DNA from: Deinococcus aerolatus
GTDB lineage: Bacteria > Deinococcota > Deinococci > Deinococcales > Deinococcaceae
Length of the DNA stretch: 23,803 nucleotides
Assembly: GCF_014647055.1 (NCBI RefSeq)
Contig: NZ_BMOL01000019.1
Span: 32,853 to 56,655, forward strand
Direction of reading: 5' to 3'
Shown here: positions 16,298 through 23,803 of the stretch, one piece after another
How the letters are laid out: each line of letters opens with the position of its first letter
Position numbering within the stretch: the first letter of the stretch is position 1
Notes under the pieces: model-generated
Seen by the model: the letters and a program-made list of their open reading frames with translations, nothing else
Told to the model about the DNA's origin: nothing
The model's database searches: none
Program-made: the position numbers and the translations under genes

Positions 16298-19000
16298 ATG
16301 CTTACCGTACATCTGCTGGGACACGCCCACGTGACCTACAACAACCGCCCGGTGCCGCTGTCGGCCAAGGCCGTGGCGCTGATCACGTACCTGACCATCG
16401 AGAAGCTGCCGCAGCACCGGGAGCGGCTGGCCGATCTGCTGTGGAACACCCCGGAAGCCCGCAAGAACCTGCGGGTGGAACTGGCCCGTATCCGCTCCGC
16501 CGGGCTGAACCTGTTTCCGCTGAGCCGGCAACTGCTGTACCTGGAGAACGTCGAGACGGACCTGAACGGGTGGCTGATGGGCCTGGGCACCGACCTGGAC
16601 CAGGCGGGGCTGGCGCAGTGGCTCTCGACCCTGCGCGGGGTGCCGCTCAGCGGGCTGGAGGATCTGGGCAGCCCCGCCTTTCAGGAGTGGATCGACCACC
16701 AGCGCTGGGTGCTGACCGAGCAGACCGAGGAGGTGCTGGGCCGGGCGTATGGCCGGTTCCAGCGCAGCGGCAAGGTCTGGGCCACCCGCGCCATCGCCGC
16801 GCGTGCCGAGGCGCTGGGTTTTGTCCACCCCGGCGAGCTACTGGAGGACGGGGAACTGGATGCGGACCTGTCCACGCGCCCCGGCAGAACCGGTGTCCCT
16901 GGCGAAATGCCGGAACCTGATCTGGCGTCCGGGATGGGTCTGGATCCCGGGCCGGACACAGCCCAGGGCCTTGCTTTCGCCCAGTCCCCCACCGCCCCCG
17001 CCCTGGAAGGGCCGCTGCACTTCAGCGCCCCGGACCGCGAGGCGGCGCTGCGGCTCAGCATGGAGCGGGCCGCACAGGCGCCGCAGGTGGTGGTGCTGCA
17101 CGGCCCCACCGGCAGCGGCAAGTCTTACGGCGCCGAACGCGCACTCGCAGACCAGCAGTGGCTGACGCTGCGGGTCAGCAACAGCCGGGCCGGGCGCCTG
17201 ATCCTGGCGACGCTGGCCCAGTCGCTGCTGGCCCTGCCGTTTCTGGCCCCGCCCGACAGCGCCGCCCCCACCGACGCCGAGCCGGAGACCGGAGCAGAGT
17301 CCCACACGCCCTCGGGCGCCCAGACCCTCCAGAGCGTGCTGCTGCGGCCCGGCAGCCTGGAAGAGGACGTCGTCAAGGTGGCAACCGTGCTGGCCACCCT
17401 GCCGCAGCCGCTGGCGATTGTTCTCGATCACGCCCACAACGGGCCGGTCGAGCTGGCCTCGCTACTGGAATTCATGCTGAATGTTCCGGCAGCCGGTCCC
17501 CGCGCCCTGGTGATGCTCAGCCGCACACCACCCTCGCAGGCGCCACTGTGCCGCGCCCTGCTGCGCCGCTTCGGCGCGGCGCAGAGCCTGGTGCTGGAAG
17601 TGACGCCGCTGTCGCCGGGCAGCGTGGCGCAGGCACTCAGAACGCGCGAGGTCTGGCGTGACCCCGGCGCGGCGGACACGGACCTGCACGCGCAGGCCGC
17701 CGTGCTGCTGCAACGCAGCGGCGGCAATCCGCAGCATCTGCTGGCCCTGCTGGAGCAGGCCGCACCGGCCCCGTTTGAACAGGCGCTGACCGCCAGCGCG
17801 GCCGGGGAACACATACCCGGCAGCCGCCTACCCAGCGCCATGCGCGACACCTACCTGGGAGAAATTGACGGCTGGTCCGCTCCGCTGCGCGAGGCCCTGG
17901 GCAGCCTGAGCGTGATTCAGGGCGATTTCAGCTTCACGCTGGTGGGGTCCCTGCCGGACGCGGCGCGTGCGGGCCTTCCTCCAGCGGCGCTGCTGCGCGA
18001 GGCCCTGGAACGGCACGCCCTGGTGGAGGCCGGGCCGCCCGGCGCCCTGGCCTGGCCCGGTTTCGGTCCGGCCGATGCCGCCAGCCGGGGAGAGCCAACC
18101 TACCGTTTCCGCTCCGAGGGCCTGCGCGTTGCCCTGTCGGGCACGCTGCCCCAGTCCGAGCGCCAGGCCCTGCGGCTACATCTGGCCGGGGCGCTGGAGG
18201 CCACCCAGCCGGGGCTGGCGCTGTACTACGTCGCCCGTGCAGACGCCGAGCAGAACGCTGAGCGCCTGCGCCGGGCCTACCGCGCCCGCCTGCCTGCGGG
18301 CAGTCCGCTGCTGCGGTCCCTGTCGGGCAAGGTCCAGGCCGCCCACGCCACGCCCGGCGCCGCACATCCCCTGTCGGCCCCGGTCTCGTCCCTGCTGGCC
18401 CCCCCCCGGTCCCCAGTCACCGAACCCCGGCGCACCCAGGCCGGGGCCAGCGCCGCTGTGTCGTCGCAGGGCTATCTGCTGGCCTGGGAACAGGGGGGCT
18501 GGCTCAGCATCCTCAGTCAGGGCCGCTACGGCCACCCACACACCCTGCAGGTGCATCTGCCTCTGCCTGCCGGGCCACGGGGGACCACAGCCGTGACCGT
18601 GCGGATCGTCTGGCGGCTGGATGTCTTCCACGGCGGTCACGAACTTGGGCCTCTTCAGCCCTCCTTTCCGCTGCGCTTCTGCGTGCCCGGCGCCGACGGC
18701 GCCTGCGTCCTGATGCCCGACGCGGTGACCGACTACACCGAGGAGGGCCAGCGCCAGCAGGTCCACAGCGGCGTGACCCTGGGGGCCTGGATGCAGCACG
18801 AGCTGACCTTCAACCTCTCGGGCCAGGTGGCCGAACGGCTGGAGCTGCATGTACGCGCGCTGGACCTGGCCCTGACCATTGGCGAGCTGAGCGTGAATGA
18901 CCGGCCGCTGCTGCCGCTGGCCGCTGGCCCCGAACGTCCCGGCGCGGTGGGAACCCGCAAGGCGCGGGGCGGCGTCCAGACCACCCCGGTACACAGCTGA
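16298..19000 (+). CDS. large SARP-like transcriptional regulator with ATPase and C-terminal beta-rich domain
   Basis: 900 residues. Residues 1-100 resemble the winged-helix head of SARP/BTAD-type regulators: MLTVHLLGHAHV, then PLSAKAVALITYLTIE and RERLADLLWNTPEARKNLR, where the helix-turn-helix is expected. A helical region follows to about 190, then a low-complexity linker. An AAA/STAND-type ATPase has Walker A GPTGSGKS at 269-276 and a Walker B-like LAIVLDHAH with D377. A helical arm runs to about 690. The last 190 residues are beta-rich (GYLLAWEQGGWLSIL, VRIVWRLDVFHGG) and look like a ligand-binding jelly-roll; this assignment is uncertain. It lies between gmd-fcl and a defunct fcl paralogue, so control of GDP-sugar or envelope glycan synthesis is a reasonable guess. 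The start ATG has GGAG 7 nt upstream. A 10-bp hairpin terminator follows. Confidence 0.8.
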   Translation: MLTVHLLGHAHVTYNNRPVPLSAKAVALITYLTIEKLPQHRERLADLLWNTPEARKNLRVELARIRSAGLNLFPLSRQLLYLENVETDLNGWLMGLGTDLDQAGLAQWLSTLRGVPLSGLEDLGSPAFQEWIDHQRWVLTEQTEEVLGRAYGRFQRSGKVWATRAIAARAEALGFVHPGELLEDGELDADLSTRPGRTGVPGEMPEPDLASGMGLDPGPDTAQGLAFAQSPTAPALEGPLHFSAPDREAALRLSMERAAQAPQVVVLHGPTGSGKSYGAERALADQQWLTLRVSNSRAGRLILATLAQSLLALPFLAPPDSAAPTDAEPETGAESHTPSGAQTLQSVLLRPGSLEEDVVKVATVLATLPQPLAIVLDHAHNGPVELASLLEFMLNVPAAGPRALVMLSRTPPSQAPLCRALLRRFGAAQSLVLEVTPLSPGSVAQALRTREVWRDPGAADTDLHAQAAVLLQRSGGNPQHLLALLEQAAPAPFEQALTASAAGEHIPGSRLPSAMRDTYLGEIDGWSAPLREALGSLSVIQGDFSFTLVGSLPDAARAGLPPAALLREALERHALVEAGPPGALAWPGFGPADAASRGEPTYRFRSEGLRVALSGTLPQSERQALRLHLAGALEATQPGLALYYVARADAEQNAERLRRAYRARLPAGSPLLRSLSGKVQAAHATPGAAHPLSAPVSSLLAPPRSPVTEPRRTQAGASAAVSSQGYLLAWEQGGWLSILSQGRYGHPHTLQVHLPLPAGPRGTTAVTVRIVWRLDVFHGGHELGPLQPSFPLRFCVPGADGACVLMPDAVTDYTEEGQRQQVHSGVTLGAWMQHELTFNLSGQVAERLELHVRALDLALTIGELSVNDRPLLPLAAGPERPGAVGTRKARGGVQTTPVHS

Positions 19001-19035
19001 CCCACGACCCAGGGGCAACGGTCCCGCTGGCCGGT

Positions 19036-19061
19036 CCGCCCCGTCAACGCCGACGGGGCGG
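19036..19061 (+). terminator. hairpin terminator after the regulator gene
   Basis: CCGCCCCGTC (19036-19045) pairs perfectly with GACGGGGCGG (19052-19061) across a 6-nt loop. A T run is nearly absent (GATCCTT), so termination may be partial. Confidence 0.55.
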
Positions 19062-19093
19062 CGATCCTTGCACCACCCCTGCCCCCGGATGAT

Positions 19094-19111
19094 TAACGCC
19101 CCAGTAACGCC
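19094..19111. repeat. direct heptamer repeat TAACGCC with 4-bp spacer
   Basis: TAACGCC at 19094-19100 and 19105-19111, an 11-bp period, placed about 175 bp before the degenerate fcl paralogue. This has the geometry of a SARP-type operator. No clear -10 box of the TANNNT kind follows at the expected distance. Confidence 0.35.
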
Positions 19112-19284
19112 ATTTCGCCAACACTGCCTTCACCGTGAGGGTTCCGGCGCTCCAGAAAGGTCCGCGCCAGAACCTGAATGAACGGACCGCCTGGTCCGCC
19201 GGAGCCGGGGCAAGCCGCTCCGGCACCGCTGTCCCGACACCGTGCCGGGCGCGGCAACACGCAGACCAGAGGGTGGGGCGAACG

Positions 19285-20025
19285 ATGAGAATGGGAATTC
19301 CGGTGGATGCCAAAATCTACGTGGCAGGACATGACAGCTTGATCGGCGCCGTGGTGTGCCGAAAATTGGAAGAGTTGGGCTACTGGAACATCATCACCCG
19401 CACGGCCGACGACCTCGATCTGCGCAGCCAGGAGGGGGTCCAGGCGTTTTTCGAGCAGGAACTTCCCGACTACGTGTTTCTGGCGACCCTCACCGGCGAG
19501 CATGTGCTGGACGGCCTGCTGCGGCCCGCCGAATCGCTGTACAGCAAGGTCATGATCGCCTCGAACATCATTCACGCCTCATACCTGTACGAGGTTCGCA
19601 AACTGCTGAGCATCATCGACTGCCAGTTCGATCTGGAAGCCCTGCGCTATGAGGCCGACGATTTCGCCATCCGGGCCTACCAGCAGGAGGGCCGCGACAG
19701 CGATCAGCTGATGCGGGCGCTGGTGACGGGACTGTGTGACCGCTACCGCAAGCAGTACAGCTGCGACTTCATCTCGGTGGTGTTTCATCTGGAGGCCGCC
19801 CAGGGTGAGGGCGGCGCGGCCCCCGTCCCGCTGCTGAACGGCGTGGGGTTCGGCCAGATGTCGGTCGGCGGGCCGCCGTCCCTGCAGGACAGCGCCGCTG
19901 CGTGGCAGCGCGATCAGCTGTACGCCGAGGACCCCGCCCACGCCTGCCTTTTCCTGATGGAGAACTTCTCGGCGACCGGACCGATCACGGTGCGGACCGG
20001 TACGCGCGGCGGCAACGTGGCCTGA
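19285..20025 (+). CDS. degenerate GDP-L-fucose synthase paralogue, probably non-catalytic
   Basis: 246 residues that align along their length with the fcl product: IYVAGHDSLIG against IYVAGHGGLVG, VQAFFEQELPDYVFLA against VQAFFEAERPQYVFLA, and AHACLFLMENFSATGPI against ADACLFLMQHVSEPGPI. The catalytic Ser is replaced (LLSIIDC where LLNLGSTC is expected) and the YxxxK Lys is lost (AYQQEG against AYAVAK), although the Tyr remains. The second Gly of the nucleotide loop is changed to D-S. The mid substrate-binding region is shortened and the last 85 residues of Fcl are missing. The reading frame is nevertheless intact. The ATG at 19285 fits the homology and follows a GGGTGGGG; an in-frame GTG at 19135 adds only unlikely sequence. 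It may be a pseudo-enzyme that binds a nucleotide or a partner, or a decaying gene. Confidence 0.8.
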   Translation: MRMGIPVDAKIYVAGHDSLIGAVVCRKLEELGYWNIITRTADDLDLRSQEGVQAFFEQELPDYVFLATLTGEHVLDGLLRPAESLYSKVMIASNIIHASYLYEVRKLLSIIDCQFDLEALRYEADDFAIRAYQQEGRDSDQLMRALVTGLCDRYRKQYSCDFISVVFHLEAAQGEGGAAPVPLLNGVGFGQMSVGGPPSLQDSAAAWQRDQLYAEDPAHACLFLMENFSATGPITVRTGTRGGNVA

Positions 20026-20047
20026 CACCAGGACCGGGCACAGCAAA

Positions 20048-20093
20048 GCCCCCTGAACCAGACCTGCGGGTCCACGGTCAGGGGGCCTGCCTT
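20048..20093. terminator. hairpin terminator between convergent genes
   Basis: GCCCCCTGA(A)CC (20048-20059) pairs with GGTCAGGGGGC (20076-20086) with one bulged A and a 16-nt loop, followed by CTGCCTTT on the plus strand and TTTGC on the minus strand. It separates the fcl paralogue from the Nudix gene. Confidence 0.65.
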
Positions 20094-20108
20094 TGGGGCA
20101 ACCCGGCG

Positions 20109-20776
20109 CTACAAATCCGGCTCGTCGATCAGGTCCGGCTCGGTCACGCTCACGCCGCCCTCACCCACGCGGCGGCGCTTGCGCAGCATGGCGGGTTCCT
20201 TGTCCAGGTTGAAGACGAAATGGCGCGGACGGCGCTCGCGCAGCCACGTTTCCAGCGCCACCAGGCGCGGGCGGAAGCGGATAAATTCACGCAGATGCCG
20301 GATCGGCACGAAGCGGGCCTCCTGCACGTCGCGGTCCGGATCGCGTGGCTGCAGTTCGCCGCTGACCTCGCGTCCGGTGTAGAAGAACTGCAGGTGGTGG
20401 CCCCAGGTCTGCGCCTTGAATTCCACGATAAAGGCCAGGTCACGCAGTTCCACCACCAGCCCGGTTTCCTCGAAGGTCTCGCGGCGTGCGCCGTCCTGGA
20501 TCAGTTCACCGCCTTCCAGGCCGCCCTTGGGCAGCGACCAGCGACCCCGCTCGCGCACCAGCAGAATCTCCTCGCCGCGCAGCACAATGCAGCCTACGGC
20601 AATGCGGGGGCCTTCCACCGGCCGCTTCTGCCCCCGCTTGCTGGGCGCGGCGGGCACCGGCACGGCCACCGTGTTGGTCACCTGCCCCGGCTTCAGGGGC
20701 GTGCCCACGCCGGGCGTGCGCCGCCTCCTGCGCCGCCGTCCCCCCGCCGCGTTCTTGACCCCACTGTCGCCGGTCA

Positions 20777-20777
<1 letters not shown>
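20109..20777 (-). CDS. Nudix hydrolase with Arg-rich N-terminal extension
   Basis: 222 residues. The Nudix box fits GX5EX7REUXEEXGU exactly at residues 85-107 (G85, E91, R99-E100, E103-E104, G106), so it should hydrolyse a nucleoside diphosphate linked to another group. The exact substrate is unknown; Ap(n)A, ADP-sugars and oxidised nucleotides are all handled by relatives. The first 55 residues are unusual: low complexity, with a run of seven Arg (14-20) and more basic residues, possibly a nucleic-acid or ribosome contact. The C-terminal tail is acidic (VTEPDLIDEPDL). The ATG shares one base with the dnaB stop (TAATG) and GGAGGG lies just upstream within dnaB, so translation is coupled to the replicative helicase. 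Confidence 0.88.
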
Positions 20778-22123
<1,346 letters not shown>

Positions 22124-22565
22124 AAGCCTATCTCCTTTGCCCGGTCGTGCCAGCCGGCGCCCTCCCGCAGAGGGGGAGGCGCGGCACACGCGGGGGTCAA
22201 TTCGCGGTGTAGATGTGATGGGGACGGATGAACGGTCCCATTCGCCAGACCGGGGTCCGGTTGAACTGGGGAGCAGCATAGCACCCACGCGCCGCCGGGG
22301 GACCACCAACCCGCCCACTCTGACAAAGGTCTTCTCAGGGGCGACGACAGCAGAAATACAGCTCCAAACGCTCAATACGGCTTTTTTCACCCACTACCTG
22401 AATGGTTGCCAGGATCGCGAAAGGGTAAGAGTCTTGTTAGAAGCTCCCCACTAATCTGTGATCAAGCAAGGACGGGAGACACCCGCACCTGCAAGCCATC
22501 AGTAGGCGGGCCGGACCCAAATACATACATCATCCGGCAGGCCGAACGCGCACAAGGAGACCACC
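22124..22565. other. 442-bp region between dnaB and the first pilin gene
   Basis: No gene supported. On the minus strand it is the dnaB leader, with a possible TATGCT -10 box near 22273-22278. From about 22425 it is the pilin leader on the plus strand, repeated upstream of the second pilin. The G+C content falls from left to right across it. Confidence 0.5.
22431..22473 (+). promoter_or_regulatory. possible structured element in the pilin mRNA leader
   Basis: GTCTT (22431-22435) can pair with AGGAC (22469-22473), enclosing a small hairpin CAC-TAATCT-GTG (22449-22460). In the copy at 23171-23213 the outer stem is GTCCT/AGGAC (a T-G pair becomes C-G) and the inner one gains a C-G pair. The changes are consistent with pairing but few, and may also be promoter differences. 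Confidence 0.3.
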
Positions 22566-22687
22566 ATGAAGAACAACACCCAAGGCTTCACCCTGATCGA
22601 GCTGCTGATCGTCATCGCCATCATCGGGATTCTGGCGGCCGTTCTGGTTCCGCAGTTGCTCAACGCTCAGGGCAAGGCCCGGGCCAC
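22468..22687 (+). repeat. 220-bp perfect direct repeat, copy 1 (pilin leader and N-terminal coding part)
   Basis: Identical base for base to 23208-23427, 740 bp downstream. It covers 98 bp of leader including the SD, and the first 40 codons of the pilin (prepilin peptide and most of the N-terminal helix). Identity at all third codon positions and in the leader points to recent duplication or gene conversion. Confidence 0.95.
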
Positions 22688-22943
22688 CGGTGCTCAAGCC
22701 TACGGGCGTAATCTTATTACTGTCGTTCAAGCAGCCCGCACCGAAACGGGCAAGACTGCTTCTACGATTGCAGCTACCTGTGCCATTAGCGACTTGCCAG
22801 AAGGCGGCAGCCAGCCAGCGAAGCCTGATTACGTTCTTGCTGCAACTGGGTGTGCTCTTTCTGACGGTACTGCACCCAACCAGCAGACTCTAACTGTTAC
22901 GTACGATGGCACGAAGACTGTTGTCCTGAAAACTGGGTTCTAA
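22566..22943 (+). CDS. type IV pilin (major-pilin-like), copy 1
   Basis: 125 residues. The class III signal is complete: short basic leader MKNNTQG, cut by the prepilin peptidase before F8, then FTLIELLIVIAIIGILAAVL with the conserved Glu at mature position 5. The globular part is small (about 90 residues) and has two Cys, C72 and C96, that probably form the C-terminal disulfide loop. The product polymerises into pili or pseudopili used for adhesion, twitching or DNA uptake. The SD AAGGAG ends 6 nt before the ATG. From about codon 49 on, codons turn A/T-rich relative to the rest of the window. Lone prepilin genes of this size may also be minor pilins. No assembly genes (pilB, pilC, pilD) are in the window. 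Confidence 0.92.
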   Translation: MKNNTQGFTLIELLIVIAIIGILAAVLVPQLLNAQGKARATGAQAYGRNLITVVQAARTETGKTASTIAATCAISDLPEGGSQPAKPDYVLAATGCALSDGTAPNQQTLTVTYDGTKTVVLKTGF

Positions 22944-22949
22944 ATTCTA

Positions 22950-22993
22950 ATAATCAAGGGAGGACGGTGGCGCCACCGTCCTCCCTTGATTAT
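22950..22993. terminator. perfect 44-bp palindrome after pilin 1
   Basis: 22 bp on each side pair without a mismatch around the centre GGCGCC. The outer six base pairs are A/T only and the inner ones G/C-rich. It starts 7 bp after the TAA of pilin 1, so it is most simply a transcription terminator, readable from both strands. A true T run is missing. It has no counterpart after pilin 2. Confidence 0.7.
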
Positions 22994-23160
22994 AGATTAC
23001 AGAAAAACTATCTTAAAATTTTTACTAATATAGAATTCTGGCATATATCAGCAGTATCGGGAGACTTCTATTATTCAGATTCTACTAAAATTATTACTCT
23101 ACAGCATGTAACTAACATTTAATTCTGCAATTACTCTATACGTTTAATAATTTTCCTAAA
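22994..23160. other. A+T-rich spacer between the pilin genes
   Basis: About 165 bp that are roughly 70 percent A+T by eye, against about one third A+T elsewhere, with many stops in all frames and no gene. It contains several TANNNT-like boxes (for example TATACG and TTTAATAAT near 23135-23150), so the promoter of the second pilin may lie at its right end. Confidence 0.6.
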
Positions 23161-23207
23161 AATAGTAAGAGTCCTGTAAGAAACCTCCCACTAGTGTGTG
23201 GTCAAGG

Positions 23208-23427
23208 AAGGACGGGAGACACCCGCACCTGCAAGCCATCAGTAGGCGGGCCGGACCCAAATACATACATCATCCGGCAGGCCGAACGCGCACAAGGAGA
23301 CCACCATGAAGAACAACACCCAAGGCTTCACCCTGATCGAGCTGCTGATCGTCATCGCCATCATCGGGATTCTGGCGGCCGTTCTGGTTCCGCAGTTGCT
23401 CAACGCTCAGGGCAAGGCCCGGGCCAC
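23208..23427 (+). repeat. 220-bp perfect direct repeat, copy 2 (pilin leader and N-terminal coding part)
   Basis: Second copy of 22468-22687. Upstream of it similarity continues at about 80 percent to 23165; downstream it breaks into patches of identity and difference along the coding region. Confidence 0.95.
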
Positions 23428-23677
23428 TGGTGCTCAAGCCTACGGACGTAATGTTATAACTGTTACGCAGGCGGCCCGCACCGAAACGGGCAAGACTGCT
23501 TCTACGATTGGAGCTGACTGTGCCATTAGCGCACTGCCAGCAGGCGGTAGTGACCCTGTAAAGCCAGATTATATTAACGGATGCGCTTTGACTCTTGATG
23601 GCACCGCAGCAGGTAATCAAACATTGACCGTAACTTACGATACTGACAAAACTGTCGTCTTAAAGACCGGTTTCTAA
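23306..23677 (+). CDS. type IV pilin (major-pilin-like), copy 2
   Basis: 123 residues, the same prepilin leader and N-terminal helix as copy 1 (identical for the first 49 residues). The last 75 residues differ in patches: substitutions cluster around residues 50-55, 69-83 and 90-110, while GKTASTI, KPDY and the end KTVVLKTGF are kept. Cys pair C72 and C93 brackets a loop three residues shorter than in copy 1. The SD and ATG context are identical to copy 1. It is followed by a terminator at 23727. Both genes are intact, so this is a tandem pair of expressed-looking pilins rather than one gene and a silent cassette. Confidence 0.92.
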   Translation: MKNNTQGFTLIELLIVIAIIGILAAVLVPQLLNAQGKARATGAQAYGRNVITVTQAARTETGKTASTIGADCAISALPAGGSDPVKPDYINGCALTLDGTAAGNQTLTVTYDTDKTVVLKTGF

Positions 23678-23709
23678 GCCATCTATTGGTAGTCCGTTGA
23701 CACCTGACG

Positions 23710-23760
<51 letters not shown>

Positions 23761-23803
23761 GTGACAACCGAAAATGCCACCGGGGACGCGTCCCGACTCT
23801 ACC

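Noticed and set aside
19135..19284. GTG start extending the fcl paralogue by 50 residues
   Set aside because: Homology to Fcl begins after the ATG at 19285, and the extension reads as translated intergenic sequence.
22124..22390. N-terminal extension of DnaB by 89 residues
   Set aside because: The added part has no DnaB character, and a TTG with a strong SD at 22123 gives the normal length and N-terminal motif.
22425..22565. c-di-GMP (GEMM) or cobalamin riboswitch in the pilin leader
   Set aside because: Some short strings (GCAAGCC, GGGAGAC) recall these families, but the ordered conserved core and tetraloop are not present.
22400..22711. Small out-of-frame open frames over the pilin leader
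   Set aside because: They overlap the pilin start in another frame and are repeated only because the DNA is duplicated.

Overview
The window is a G+C-rich stretch of bacterial chromosome (about two thirds G+C by eye, apart from the last 1 kb) that looks like a Deinococcus. The basis is the codon use, a PyrR-type pyr attenuator next to an Hsp20 gene, many genes with a TANNNT box 6-8 nt before the start codon and no Shine-Dalgarno (leaderless transcription, common in Deinococcus), and type IV pilins. The genus is an inference. No rRNA, tRNA, insertion sequence, prophage or CRISPR array was seen.

Left third (1-8057): hisD; a convergent operon pyrR-pyrB-small lipoprotein on the minus strand, with a readable PyrR-binding loop and intrinsic attenuator in its leader; a divergent hsp20; then a degenerate nucleotidyltransferase-like gene, a phosphatidylserine-decarboxylase-like gene that lacks the pyruvoyl-forming serine, a UgpB-like sugar/glycerol-phosphate binding protein without its permeases, and a small membrane protein.

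Middle (8058-13762): a complete PaaZ-type bifunctional aldehyde dehydrogenase/MaoC hydratase, a small VOC (glyoxalase-fold) protein, and an 868-residue protein with two DUF937-like domains, one membrane helix and two Ig-like repeats.

Sugar-nucleotide block (13848-20025): gmd and fcl, which make GDP-L-fucose from GDP-mannose, are divergent from a 900-residue regulator (winged-helix head, ATPase, C-terminal beta-rich domain). Downstream of the regulator lies a truncated paralogue of fcl that has lost its catalytic Ser and Lys. Direct repeats with 11-bp phasing lie in both intergenic regions. This block is the best candidate in the window for an undescribed regulatory arrangement.

Right end (20109-23803): dnaB and a translationally coupled Nudix hydrolase on the minus strand, then two tandem type IV pilin genes. 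A 220-bp segment (leader, prepilin peptide and N-terminal helix) is identical in the two pilin copies, while the C-terminal halves differ. The spacer between them is strikingly A+T-rich and begins with a perfect 44-bp palindrome.
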